From positions 3,550,501 through 3,614,500 of the forward strand of contig NC_081820.1 in assembly GCF_030704535.1 (NCBI RefSeq): a DNA stretch of 64,000 bases. The letters are read 5' to 3'. The notes under the pieces are model-generated. The model saw only the letters and a program-made list of their open reading frames with translations. It was not told where the DNA came from and did not search any database. Positions within the stretch are counted from its first letter, which is position 1. Every line of letters starts with the position of its first letter. The stretch is from Vitis vinifera. Lineage: Eukaryota; Streptophyta; Magnoliopsida; Vitales; Vitaceae. This document shows positions 11,743 through 23,528 of this stretch, in pieces. The position numbers and the translations under genes were made by a program.

Positions 11743-13608
11743 TGATTACTACTCAAAAAGTGCTATTTGATAGCCTTTAATTAATCCTTTTTATCACTTT
11801 TGAGTAGTAGTTTAGGCCTTTTAACTCAATTGGCATGTTAAGGATCCTTTAAAGCAATTTTGATCACTTTGTGCAAGTTTTGGTGTTTTTGTTAGTATTG
11901 TGATCACCAAAGCAAGTCAAGAATGAGGAGAGCTATGAGGAATCTTGGGCAAAGCTTAGAATTCAATTGCCAAGAGTGAATCCGGATTGCAAGGAGAAAA
12001 AGCAAAGAGAATCTGCCATGGAGCATATTCTTGATGACAGTCGTAGCAGCCACTTTTGGAGCACTTTCTGAAGTCTAAATGATGCAAGCTATATACCATT
12101 TCAAAGCTCAGGAAGTCAACAATCCAATGCTTCAAACGGTGCGCGATTTGGAGTTGAAACGAAGAAGTTGCAGCCATTACAAGCCAGTCACTCTGAAGTG
12201 CTGCGGAATCAACCTTTTGTTGCGAGAACTTCGCAACACTTTTGTACAGTAAGGTGTTTCTCCTTCTGACGATGCACGAACCATGCCGCGAGAAGGGAGC
12301 TGGAAACTTCAAGATGGAAGCCAACTTTGCAGCCTGGTGAAGATAGCTTGGTGTCTGCGAAATTTCGCAGGCACCACTTTTCTCCTGCGAAATGGCTCCT
12401 GAAGCCTCCCGAAGCTTGCTACCGACATTGGGAGATATTTTCCACTAGATTTTTGTTGTCTAAATCCCAAAATACTCCTTGTAAACCACCAATTACATGA
12501 TTCCTTAGTTTTTAAGTTAGTAAAAAGACCAAATATCTTTGTAAAAATTAGTTTTATATTAGTTTGATATAAATACCTCTCGGGAGCCTGTTCTCAGGGA
12601 GGAGTTCCTTCTGTAAACGTTTGGTAAGCTAGTAAAGGTCTTTTTCTTTCTACTGCCTTACCTTCTCACTTCGTATTTTCATTTTATTTCTAAGTTATGA
12701 ATTCTCTGAGGAGTTTTCCCCGGAGAATGAGTAACTAAACCTCCAATTCCTTGGAGCTAAGGTTGCCGGGGAAGGTTCCAAGTGCAAGAATGCAAAGCTC
12801 TGTGGTTTTAGCTAGTAATGAAGAGGAAGTGAAATCCTTTAGTGATTTCAATGTTTTTAGTTAACTTAAAACATCTTAGAGTCACCTGGGCCAACACTTG
12901 GTAAGGCAAGTGATTTCCAACCGTGGAAATGCACTAGTTTACCCCTTGCGAGCCTCTGGTAGGTGACTTCAAGGTAGGATTTTCTGGAATTACCAACACT
13001 TGGTAAGCTTTTGGACTCTTAGGAGGCATCCATTAGTTATCTCTTGCGAGTTTGTGAAGGGAAGTCCAAGGTTAAAGATCACCTTGAATGGTAAGTGCTC
13101 GTGAGAGGCATGAACCATTGCAAGTTGCATCAGTGAGAGAATTAAAGTGAAATCTAATTGAAGGAGTCTCTGTACATCACCGGTTAGAGAATTAACTATA
13201 AGTTGAATCTCTAATGCGAGGAAATGAACCATCTGACCGGAGCTATGTCTTTTGCATGAGGAACCACCCCAGTGAACCTAAATCTCCAAGGAATGCTTTT
13301 CTTCCTAAATTATTCCAAACTTCTGTTAAGTTAGTTAGTTTAAATCTCAACCTTTACCAATCAAAGTTTGTGTTTTATTTCTTAAACTAACCGTGAAATG
13401 AAACAAAACCAATTCACTTGGAATTGGTATCCTTGATTGCTTGCAAATCATTCCCAGCGAACGATCCTTAGAGCCACTATACTATAGTAGCTTTGTATTT
13501 GCTACCCTAGTGTATGGTGTTATAGGTATAAATTTTGTTGATCACTTCCTCAATCAAGGAGCACCAGCTGAACACAAATCAGCTGAGACACCAATTGGGC
13601 ATGAGTCA
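11743..13608 (+). repeat. 3' LTR of the Athila element
   Basis: This is the second copy of the 137-2002 LTR at a constant offset of 11606, with no difference found by eye in the compared stretches. It ends GAGTCA and is followed within a few bases by the resumed Copia integrase. Confidence 0.93.
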
Positions 13609-16173
13609 AATGCATGACTTGGCTTTATTTGCTCAAACATAAAGATGAAGTACTAGGAGTTTTTAAGTCATTTCATGCTATGGTGCAAACACAATTTTCT
13701 ACTAAGGTTCAGGTCCTTTGATCGGATAATGGTGGTGAATATGTCAATCACCAATTTCATGAATACTTTTAACAACATGGTATTATTCATGAGACTTCAT
13801 GCCCCCAAACGCCTCAACAAAAAGGCATTGTTGAGAGAAAAAACAGACATGTTCTTGAAACCGCTCGTGCTCTCTTAATTGGTGCCCATGCTCCTACTCG
13901 GTTTTGGGCTGACGTCGTTACCACTGCAGTTCATTTGCTCAACCGAATGCCCTCTAAGGTGTTGGACTTCAAAACCCCCTTACAAGCCCTCTTGGGCTAT
14001 ACAGTTGTGCCTGCAATCTTGATGCTTCCCCCACGTGTATTTGGGTGCGTAGCATATGTCCATCTCCATAAAAACCAATGGACTAAGTTAGAATCCTGTG
14101 CACCTCGCTACTTAGTTTTGGGCTATGCTTTTCACCAAAAAGGATATAGATGCTATGATCTCATTTCTGGTCGCATGTATATTACTATGGATGTCACCTT
14201 CGTGGAAACTGAAACATTTTTTCCACCCAATTCTCCTCTTCAAGGGGAGACTAGACAGGAAGAGTAGAATTAGACATAATTAAATTGGTCAAGCGTATCT
14301 GAAATACATGTGGAACTGAGGCAACTAGAACACATTTCTCTAGCTACTGAACATCATGAAGATGATCACGAAGCACATGTTACTTCCCCCTCTGCAGTAC
14401 CCGAAAACCCAACTCTTGAGAATGATCCTGAGGTAAGCTCCTTTAACACAAATATCTTGGCACCTCCTATTGGTTATGTGTTACCTAACAGGCACAATCG
14501 TGGCAAGCCTCCAAGCCGCTACTCACTAGAAATTGAGGGAAGAAGATTAAGATATCCTATTGCCAATTATGTGTCCACAAAGAAGTTGAATGAACCTCTC
14601 AAGACATTTGTGCATAACATTTTCGGGTGTCACGTTCCAACAAGGGTGGAGGAAGCCTTGGGAGACCAGAAGTGGACTCAGGCAATCAAAGATGAAATGG
14701 AGGCACTAATGAAGAACAAGATATGGAATCTAGTGCCAATACCAGAAGGGAAAAAAATAGTGGGGTGCAAGTGGGTGTTTTCCATTAAACACAAAGCTGA
14801 CTGATCTATAGTAAGATACAAGGCAAGACTCGTGGCAAAAGGGTATACTCAAACATATGGTATAGACTATCAAGATACTTTTTCACAAGTAGCTAAATTA
14901 AATACTGTTAGAGTGTTGATATCTCTTGCAACAAATTTAAATTGGCCACTACATCACTTTAACGTGAAAAATGCCTTCCTTTATGACAGGCTTGAAGAAG
15001 AAGTTTATATGGACATCCCTCCAGGCTACTCAGTGACCATGGGAACTAATGAGGTGTGTAAGTTGCAACAAGCCTTGTATGGGTTAAAACAATCGCCACG
15101 GGCATGGTTCGGGCAATTCAGCTTGGCAATGAAGAAATATGGTTTCCAACAGAGCAATGCAAACCACACTTTGTTTCTAAAAAAACAGCAAGGAAAAGTC
15201 ACAACTCTTATTGTCTATGTCGATGATATGGTCATTACAGGAGATGATATTGAAGAAATCTCATGGCTCCAAGGGTAGTTGGCTAGTGAATTCAAAATGA
15301 AGAATCTAGGTGGGCTCAAGTATTTCCTTGGGATAGAGGTTGCCAGATCAACCTAAGGCATATTTTTATCCCAAGGAAAATATGTTCTAGATTTATTATC
15401 TGAAGTTGGATTGTTGGAGTGCAAACCAGTGGATACCCCAATTGTCCAAAATCATAAACTTGGGATATATCCAAATCAGAAACCAAGTTACTAGGGAAGA
15501 TATCAACGGTTAGTTGGCAAACTCATTTATCTCTCTCATACTCGTCCAGATATTGCATATGTTGTGAGTATAGTAAGTCAATTTATGCATTGTCCAAGTG
15601 AAGAACACATGGAGGCTGTAATTCGGATACTAAGGTACTTGAAGTCTTCTCTAGGAAAAGGGCTCATGTTTTCTAAGAATGATCATGTGAGAGTTGATGG
15701 CTATACATATGCAGATTGGGTTGGGAACATCTCTGATAGGAAGTCGACATCAGGGTATTTCACATTTGTAGGTGGAAACCTTGTAACATGGAGAAGTAAG
15801 AAACAAAAGGTGGTGGCACTCTCTAGTGCAGAGGTAGAATTTCGTGGGATGGCCAAGGGTTTGTGTGAGCTTCTTTGGTTGAAAAGACTACTAACCGAGA
15901 TCGGTTTTGCTCCCAAGTCTGAAATGAACCTCTTTTGTGACAATAAAGCAGCTATAGACATTTCACACAATCGGGTTCAACATGATCGAACAAAGCATGT
16001 AGAGGTTGATCGACACTTCATCAAATATAACCTAGAGACTAATACAATCCGGTTTCCATTTGTCAAAATCTGAGGACCAGCTTGCAGATATACTCACCAA
16101 AGTCGTGTCAAGCAAAGACTTCCACAACTCACTGATCAAGTTGAGCATGAAGGATCCGTATGCATCAACTTGA
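13609..16173 (+). pseudogene. Ty1/Copia pol, right part (Copia A), degenerate
   Basis: This is the continuation of the integrase fragment at 1-136. Integrase shows SDNGGEY and PQQKGIVERKNRH. Reverse transcriptase has KGYTQTYGIDYQDTFSQVAK, the catalytic VYVDDMVITG near 15215 and the ALYGLKQSPRAW segment. RNase H reads GYTYADWVGNISDRKSTSGY and ends with QLADILTKVVSS before a stop at 16171-16173. Several in-frame stops (for example near 14802 and 15278) and at least one frameshift near 16060 show it is dead. A purine-rich tract (TTGAGGGGCAG) and an LTR follow. Confidence 0.88.
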
Positions 16174-16180
16174 GGGGCAG

Positions 16181-16373
16181 TGTTGGCGTGAGTTGTATAT
16201 TAAAAGGAAATTAGAGTAATTATAAAAAATGAGATTTCTTTCCTTCACAGGTTAGCTTAATTATAGGAGCAAAATCTGTATAGCTTAGAATAGAAAATAT
16301 ATTCTGATACATACTCGTAGGGTTGGGGTAACAGAATAAGAAAATATTGAATAGAAAAAGAACTTTTTTGACA
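16181..16373 (+). repeat. 3' LTR of Copia A
   Basis: It begins TGTTGGCGTGAG immediately after a purine-rich tract and plausibly ends TTTTTTGACA. Its partner LTR is outside the window, so the right boundary is inferred from the CA end and from the point where sequence shared with the GLP4 flank begins (CCTAGTGTGTTC). Confidence 0.6.
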
Positions 16374-16672
16374 CCTAGTGTGTTCAAAAGAACGCAAAAT
16401 CATGCAAATTAATATAAAAAAATCATAAAAATTCTATTTATAAAGAAATCAATAAATATGACACATGTATTCATTTGTGTTGGAAATAAGTTTGGGTATC
16501 CAAGTGGGTTGGAAATCAATAATATTGGATAGATGAATGATGAAAATTACAAATAATTATTTCGAAGGGATATGCAAAACTTGATGGTTGCATATTTAAA
16601 CAATCTATTACGGTATTATAATGAGTAGCTGGATCCGCATGGTGCGTCCTCCTAGTAGTTGTGGTTGTCAGT
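16374..16672 (-). other. 3' flank of GLP1, shared with other GLP copies
   Basis: 16374-16512 matches 37571-37710 near GLP4. 16525-16672 matches 37970-38096 (GLP4) and the corresponding 3' flanks of GLP2 and GLP5. It contains the presumed 3' UTR and no other gene. Confidence 0.7.
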
Positions 16673-17429
16673 CTAGAACTGAGATTGAAGATACTCAACC
16701 ACATTCTTCTCCACTTGGAAGGCCTTTGTGAGAACATCAGCTGATATTGCTGGCTTTGATCCAAACACTGCCTTTGCAATGGTGATCACGCCTGGGTTCT
16801 GGCTACTCAATGAAGCAATGGCCACTGCGTTTGTTGTTCCCACATTTAGCTGGAAGTGAATGAGACCTTGTGGGAAGACGAACACGTCTCCTTTGTAAAG
16901 GACCTTGGAGATGAGGCGGTTCTCAGGATTAGAGGTGACAAAGCCCACATAAAGTGTCCCCTCCAAGACAGTGAGGATCTCTGTAGCTCGAGGGTGGATG
17001 TGGGGAGGGTTAAGGCCGTATGGCGCATAGTCAACCCGAGCCAGGGAAATGCCAAGGGTATTGAGTCCAGGTATCTGTGCCACGTTTGCTGGTGTGACCA
17101 TCGAGCCAAGTTTGTTTGATGTATTCCCTGGAAGACGAAGCCCTGAAAAGAAGAAATCATTTGGCGTTGCAAGCTTTGGATCCCTGCAGAATTTTCCATT
17201 CACAAACACTGCAAAGCAGCAAATATATTAGCACTAATGTAGCCTTGGAAAGATCAATATACATAGACGAGAATACTAGAGAGAGCATGAGTATTTTACC
17301 AGTGTCGTTTGTATCATTAACAGCTACACAGAAGTCCTGAAGAGGACTGGGATCAGAGGCAGAGGCAAAAGAAAATGCCATAGCCAAGAGTACAACGTAT
17401 GCAAGGGTGTTAGCTCCCATCTTCTTCAT
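16673..17429 (-). CDS. Germin-like protein GLP1, two exons, slightly truncated C-terminus
   Basis: Exon 1 is 17300-17429, the intron is 17209-17299 (GT...AG) and exon 2 is 16673-17208, giving 221 residues. Exon 1 encodes [20 protein letters not shown], a secretory signal peptide with cleavage likely after SASA. The two cysteines of the germin disulfide are in DFCVAV and KFCRDP. Cupin box 1 is [18 protein letters not shown], with the His-His-Glu metal ligands. Box 2 is [16 protein letters not shown], with the fourth ligand His. Germin-like proteins are secreted, apoplastic, manganese-binding beta-barrel proteins that form oligomers; some are superoxide dismutases or oxalate oxidases. The activity of this one is unknown. 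A TGG to TAG change removes the last seven residues found in GLP4, outside the cupin core. A TATA box lies upstream. Confidence 0.85.
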
Positions 17430-17507
17430 GTTATACAAAGAATTCTCTCCGAGTAATCTCTGACGGATTTCTTTGATTTGCAATTTTGTGGATTACCCGA
17501 TTGTCAA

Positions 17508-17514
17508 TTTATAG
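17508..17514 (-). promoter_or_regulatory. TATA box of GLP1
   Basis: On the minus strand CTATAAATTG lies about 80 bases upstream of the GLP1 ATG, a suitable distance for a short leader. The same element is present upstream of GLP5. Confidence 0.6.
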
Positions 17515-18701
17515 ATGAAGAGTCTCTGACATGTTCCAACTCTGAAGCAGTCTCATAAAATTAATTAAACAAAAGTCAAAACTCACAAAGAATATGTTAT
17601 CTCTATCCGGCTAACAGGTCTGTGACATATAAGATGTGTGTTTTTCGTTCTTTTATTCTGCTATAATATAATAGTTTTGACCACGTCCCATGCAATCTAC
17701 CAGGCTGCTTCAGGTGAAGAATATGTTAATATTTTGCCAGAACTTAGATATATAATTAGAAGAGATCTAAGGAAGGATATAAGACTAGTTCTACTTATTT
17801 AAGAAACTTTGCGACTCAAGTCGCTCAACAGATTTCCCTTTGTATTAGAAATAATTTCTAATACAAAAGTACTTTTAGAGAAAAATTAAGTAGATATTTG
17901 GTAATGTTAGAAAATATTTTTAAAAATTTTGAAAAATGACTTATGGTGTTTTCTACGGAAGCAGTCGATATACATTTCTCCAAACTAATAATAATAATAA
18001 TAATAAATAAATTAATAAATAAATAAAAAATAAACCATTTCAATTAAAAGCACTTCAATAAAATGCATGCCAACTTAATGTTTTAAATTACGTATAAAGT
18101 TGGACCAGAATGGGCAAAATCATAAGTAGTTGTTCATCTAACACATTCCCACTGCTTTGATTTGTTCACTGCGGCGGCTATGGCACAAATTAAGCTAATT
18201 TATATCAATGATGGGATGCCGGACAGAGACCAAGCACCAAGGACCCACGATGTATACGCCCAAACTTAAATAGTCCCAAGAGGAGCTAAAGAAATACCTC
18301 AGCTGATCCTGTCTTTTTGAAAAACTTTGTTGGGTTTTTTTACTCAGTTGTAGTCAAAGAAATCTTCCTCATCCAGCTCTCTTATTAGAATTTATACAAA
18401 ATGTGAATTAATTCATATATAATTTCATCATATATCTAGACACTGGTTAATTTATACAAATAACCTCAACTTAATAATAGAATTATATTTAGTTTCTAAA
18501 AGTGAAGGGAGAATATATATATGTTTTTTTTTTTATTGATTATTTTAGTTTCTATTTTTGAGCTGTTAAATCCTAAAAGGTTTCATACATTATTATTAGG
18601 AGTTTCAATTTTATTAAGTGAAAGTAAAAATAAATAAGAGATTATGCAATATTTCTATAAGAGAGAGTGGTGGAATACAATAAAAGTGTTTAGGGTTCTT
18701 T
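17515..18701 (-). other. GLP1 upstream region and AT-rich intergenic DNA
   Basis: The first several hundred bases match the region upstream of GLP5: 17668-17780 corresponds to about 63890-64000, including TTTTGACCACGTCCCATGC. Beyond that lies AT-rich DNA with ATA/AATA simple repeats near 17984-18025. 18247-18280 recurs in inverted orientation at about 39086-39119 near GLP4. No gene is seen. Confidence 0.6.
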
Positions 18702-18706
18702 GGACC
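18702..18706. repeat. Target site duplication GGACC of Copia B, left
   Basis: GGACC precedes the left LTR and is repeated exactly at 23524-23528 after the right LTR. Confidence 0.9.
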
Positions 18707-18930
18707 TGTAAGAAAATAGAGCAGAACAGAGTGTTTTGGAAATCTGGAAATCTGGTGTGTATTCGATGATTCAACTTAAGGGAAGAAGATGCATATATAC
18801 AAAGCATTGGTTAGCCTATTCTAGGAATCTATGTGCAAACGTATCAGTTACAATCAATCAAAAATAATCTTCTATATACAATCAAATATCATCCTCAAAT
18901 TACGGGATCCATGATTCTTTTCCCATAATA
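18707..18930 (-). repeat. 3' LTR of Copia B
   Basis: In element orientation it starts TATTATGGGAAAAG and ends TTTTCTTACA. It starts with TA rather than the canonical TG, as does the other LTR. Confidence 0.9.
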
Positions 18931-18937
18931 CTCCCCC

Positions 18938-21900
18938 TCAAGTTGGAGTGTGTATGTCAAGAACGCCAAACTTGTTGAGAAGGGAATGAAAAATTGATGA
19001 ATTGAGTGGCTTAGTGAACAAATCAGCAAGCTGGCAAGACGATGGAACATGAGCAGTTACTATGGCACCTGATTGAATTCGTTCTCGAACAACATGACAA
19101 TCGATTTCTATATGCTTGGTACGTTCATGGTAAACTGGATTAGCAGCAATATGGAGTGCTACTTTACTATCACAGAATAGTTTGGCAGGTTGCGAGTGCT
19201 CTACCTTCAAGTCATCCAACAAATACTTGAGCCATGTAAGTTCACATGTAATGGAAGTCATTGCCCGATATTCTGATTCAGCTGATGACTTTGACACTGT
19301 TGTCTGTTTCTTGGGTTTCCATGAAATAAGAGCTCCTCCAAGAAAAATGCAATATCTAGTCATAGATCGTCTTGTGATCGAACATCGAGCCTAATTTGCA
19401 TCACAAAATCCTCTTAGTAGCAAATTTCCTTTTGCAGGAAAATATAATCCTTGTCCAGGTGCACCTTTAAGATATCGCAAAAGATGATGAACAACATCCA
19501 AATGAGGCTTTCTTGGTTCTTGCATAAACTGGCTTAAAATGTGAACTGAATAACTTATCTCTGGCCTTGTAATGGTAAGATAAATGAGTTGTCCGACCAA
19601 TCTTCTGTAAGTGGATGGATTCTTCAATAAATCTCCTACTGTGGGCAGGAGTTTATTATTTTCTTCCATAGGTGTCGACAATGGTTTGGCCCCAAGCAAG
19701 CCTGCTTCATTTAAAATATCAAGAGTGTATTTTCGGTGGGATATCGAAATACCATCAATAGAACGAGCAACTTCAATACCAAGGAAATATCGTAATTGAC
19801 TGAGGTCCTTGATGCGAAATTTGGTGTGGAGAGACTCCTTAAGAGCTGCAATTACATTCTCATCATTGTCGGTGATGATCATGTCGTCTACATAGATGAG
19901 CACAGTTGTGAAAGAATTACCAGAGATCTTTGTGAAAAGTGAATAATCAGCCCTTGATTGATGGAAACCATCTTACTGAATGGTGGGAGAAAATTTTTGA
20001 AACCAGCTACGGGAGGCTTGTTTAAGTCCATATAATGACTTGTTGAGTCGACATACCATAGGTGTCTCCCCCTATCGACGAAAACCGGGCAGCAATTGCA
20101 TATAGACTTCTTCAAGCAAATCACCATGGAGAAAGGCATTTTGAACATCCATTTGGTGTAGTGACCAGTGTTGGACAGCAGCTATAGCAAGTAAACATCG
20201 AACTGTAGTTAACTTAGCCACAGGAGAAAAGGTCTCCTTATAGTCAATCCCTTCATGTTGAGTGAAGCCTTTCGCCACCAACCGAGCTTTGTATCGCTTA
20301 ACTGTGCCATCAGAGTTATATTTGATCTTATACACCCATTTGCACCCAATTGGACGATGACCAGAAGGGAGAGGTGCGAGTGTCCAAGTGTGATTTTGTT
20401 CAAGAGCATGGAGTTCTGCAGCCATAGCTTCTTGCCATTTTGGATCCAATACTGCCTGTTCATAAGTTGTAGGTTCCACAAGAGTGGTGATGGTACAAAC
20501 AAAATTCCGATATTTTGGTGAGAGTTGTGCATAGGAAATATACCGAGTCAAAGGGTGACGCGTACTTGACAAGAAAGAAGATTGGCTGGAAGCAACCTTG
20601 GCGGTGTGGTAGAGATGAAAATTCCGGAGTTGGACATTTAGTTGCTTGATGCGGTTAGAATGACGAGTAGCAGGAGGTGGAGGTGACACAATGGTGTCAA
20701 GATCAAGTGTACGTTCATTAGAGGTAGACTCAAGAGATGAAAGCAAGGGTGGTGGCTGATCATCGGCTTGGGGTTTGGTTGTCTCTGTGGTTATGGGTTC
20801 ATATGAGGTTTGTGGTAAAGGAAGAACGACCACATCATGTTGTTCTTCTTGTGGATTAGTGTGGAACGGAAATATATGTTCATGAAAGACAACATCTCGG
20901 GAAGAAAAGAATTTATTAGTTCCAAGATCATAAACCCGATAACCCTGTTGACCAAGAGGATAACCAACAAATATGTAACGACGAGCTCTTTGATCAAATT
21001 TATGTGTGGGTAAGAGATTGGTGGCATAACAAAGACATCCAAAAGTTCGTAGATGATGATATGAAGGTAGCTTGTTATAGAGAAGTTTGTATGGCGATTT
21101 GTGAGAAAGAAGGGGTGTAGGTAAGCGATTGATTAAATAGCAAGCCGTTTGAATACTTTCCCCCCAAAATTTTAACGGCAAGTTTGCTTGAAAACAAAGA
21201 GCTCTTCCCACATTTAAAAGGTGACGATGTTTCCTCTCAACCACCCCATTTTGTTGGGGGGTGTAAGCACATGAATGATGGTAATTGATCCCCTTAGTAT
21301 CCAAATACTGTTTCATAGAGGAAATTTCAGTCCTATTATCGGTTCGAAGAGTTTTAATGCAACGATTAAATTAGGTTTCCACCCAAGAAATGAATGATTG
21401 CAATCTCCCTTGTGCTTCAAATTTAAAACTCATGAGATGTATCCAAGTATATCGAGTATGATCATCAACAATTGTTAGGAAATAACAAGCCCCAGAGTGA
21501 GAATTTATTCGATGTGGTCCCCTGATGTCATAATGTATCAAATCAAAAGATGCGTGAGAAGAAATGAAACTAGATGGAAAGGACAAACGAGTTTGTTTGG
21601 CTAAAGGGCAAATTTCACAAACATGCTTGGAATCAAAATAAATTTCAGGATTAATTTTAGCAAGAACTTGAAGAGGACCGGATGATGGGTGCCCAAGACG
21701 TTGATGCCAAAGATCATAATGTTTGTGAATGGCGTAAGCCAAGGTTGGATTTTGGTCTTGTGCGAGGTAGTAGAGGCCATTATGTTGCTTGCCCAGGCCA
21801 ATCGTCTTCCTCGTAGTAGCGTCTTGCACAACACAAAAATCGGAAAAGAACATCACTATACATTGTAATGCCCGCGTTAGTTTACTAACTGATAGTAAAT

Positions 21901-22315
21901 TAACTTGAAATTGTGGAACTTTGAGTACATCATCAAGTTTAATGTGGGGGGTAACATGCAATGAACCAATTGACTCAATATGTGCTTGACCACCATCTGG
22001 CAAACTAATGGTAGTGGTTCTGGGCAAATTTTTCGGATTTAATAATTCAGCTGAGGAAGTCACATGATCCGTGGCTCTACTATCAATAATCCAACACATA
22101 TTTGAGTGTGGGCAATCCAGAATAATTTTGGATGATGGCATATTTATACCTGTGGCATTTGCAAAATGTTGTGAATTACCACCATTGTTTTTCCGAATCA
22201 TAGCCATTAATTGGTTATATTCCTCAACTATGAGCCTTGGTCCATCATTTGTTGGAAGAAGTTTTGCTTCTGTCTCCACAGCCTTATTTGTTTCCACTTT
22301 CACATTGTTTTGCAT
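18938..22315 (-). pseudogene. Copia B pol: protease, integrase, RT, RNase H, with in-frame stops
   Basis: All parts are in one frame, read from 22315 downward. The protease motif is IDSRATDHVT, in which the active-site DSG is changed to DSR. The GAG-pre-integrase finger is HYDLWHQRLGHP...CEICPLAKQTR. The integrase core has [10 protein letters not shown] and [17 protein letters not shown] has [20 protein letters not shown] and the intact catalytic LIYVDDMIIT. RNase H ends [10 protein letters not shown]. In-frame stops interrupt the frame near 21371, 20072, 19960 and 19390. The glycine-to-arginine change should abolish the protease by itself. Confidence 0.88.
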
Positions 22316-23219
22316 TTGAGTGACGTTGATTTGGAGGCTTCACGTTCTTCCCATGAAGCTTGTGGCCAATTGGAAAGCCATGTAGGTAGTAACACTTCTC
22401 AATGCTGTGATAATCATGGTCACAATAAGAGCAGTTCAGTGGAGTCTTTTGCTTTTGAACCTGGTGTGCTGAAGTCGCCTTATTGTCCCGATCTGCAAGC
22501 ATGTCATAATGCTTCTTGTTCCCATTATTGAGAGAAACTTCAACCTGTTTTTCTTGTTGAAGGACAAGTGAGTAAACTCAGCATGTATCGAGTAAAGGTT
22601 GCATCAATAAGATTTGTCCACGAATGGCAGCATAACTATCATTCAATCCCATGAGAAATTGCATAACTCTCTCTTTTTCATCCATTTCCTTAAGTTTCTC
22701 TAATCCTCCACAAAAGCAGGATAACACTTCATGATAGGATGAAAGTTCATCCCAAAAAGCTTTAAGCTTTGTGTAATAAACCGAAATTGATTGCTGCCCC
22801 TGCCTATGTTCCACAATGTCTCGCTTGATCTGATGAATTCTTGAATCGTTTCCTTATGAAAAACGTTCTCGCAGATCTACCCAGATTTCTGATGTTGTTT
22901 CGGCATAAATCACACTACTGGCTATGTCTGGATGAATGGAATTCAATAACCATGAGATCACCATATCATTGCAACGTTGCCAAGAAGAAAAACTATCATC
23001 AGTCGAAGAGGTTGGCCTAATGGAACCTGTGACGAATCCAATTTTGTCTTTAGCACTCAAACTGATCCTCATAGCCCGACTCCATGTGCTGTAGTTATCT
23101 CCTTCAAGTACTTTGGAGACAAGTACCATACCCGAGTGGTCCGAGTGGTGTAGAGAGAAGGGATCTAAAGCTTCTGTGGTAGCCTTAGATGATGTTAATC
23201 CCGTTTTGTTGATGTCCAT
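22284..23219 (-). pseudogene. Copia B gag with stops
   Basis: It starts MDINKTGLTSSKATTEALDP. The UBN2-type gag region contains VLEGDNYSTWSRAMRISL, WQRCNDMVISWLLNSI and EIWVDLRERFS. It is followed by a zinc-binding stretch CSYCDHDYHSIEKCYYLHG. In-frame stops occur near 22854 and 22578. Gag is in a different frame from pol. Confidence 0.85.
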
Positions 23220-23279
23220 GGCAGCAGCTGTAACGAGGAAATAGGTTGCGGAAGCGCTTGGAAGAATTTAGAGTCACCA

Positions 23280-23299
23280 GGTTTGGTGCTCTAATACCA
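23280..23299 (-). other. Primer binding site of Copia B, tRNA-iMet type
   Basis: On the minus strand TGGTATTAGAGCACC directly follows the 5' LTR. It is a one-base variant of the common TGGTATCAGAGC site. Confidence 0.75.
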
Positions 23300-23523
23300 T
23301 GTAAGAAAACAGAGCAGAACATAGTGTTTTGGAAATCTGGAAATCTGGTGTGTATTCGATGATTCAACTTAAGGGAAGAAGATGCATATATACAAAGCAT
23401 TGGTTAGCCTATTCTAGGAATCTATGTGCAAATGTATCAGTTACAATCAATCAAAAATAATCTTCTATATACAATCAAATATCATCCTCAAATTACGGGA
23501 TCCTTAATTCTTTTCCCATAATA
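23300..23523 (-). repeat. 5' LTR of Copia B
   Basis: It matches 18707-18930 with five substitutions and no net length change, and is followed by the GGACC target duplication. Confidence 0.9.
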
Positions 23524-23528
23524 GGACC

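Larger units (their letters stand above)
137..13608 (+). mobile_element. Athila-type Ty3/Gypsy LTR retrotransposon, apparently intact
   Basis: This is a complete element of about 13.5 kb. It has two LTRs of 1866 bp (137-2002 and 11743-13608), a tRNA-Asp primer binding site, one long gag-pol ORF, a second large ORF, a long 3' noncoding stretch and a polypurine tract. Domain order PR-RT-RNaseH-INT makes it Ty3/Gypsy. The DLGAS protease motif, the tRNA-Asp primer site and the extra downstream ORF fit the Athila lineage. The LTRs stay in register over their whole length (constant offset 11606) and I saw no base differences in the parts I compared, so insertion is recent. It splits a Copia element. 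No clean target duplication is visible at the junctions. Confidence 0.93.
18707..23523 (-). mobile_element. Ty1/Copia LTR retrotransposon (Copia B), complete but inactivated
   Basis: This element of 4817 bp on the minus strand has LTRs at 18707-18930 and 23300-23523, a 5-bp target duplication GGACC, a tRNA-iMet-type primer site inside the right LTR, and a purine-rich tract beside the left LTR. The LTRs differ at 5 of 224 positions by my count, a modest age. Gag and pol are in two reading frames and both carry stop codons, so it is not autonomous now. Confidence 0.93.
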
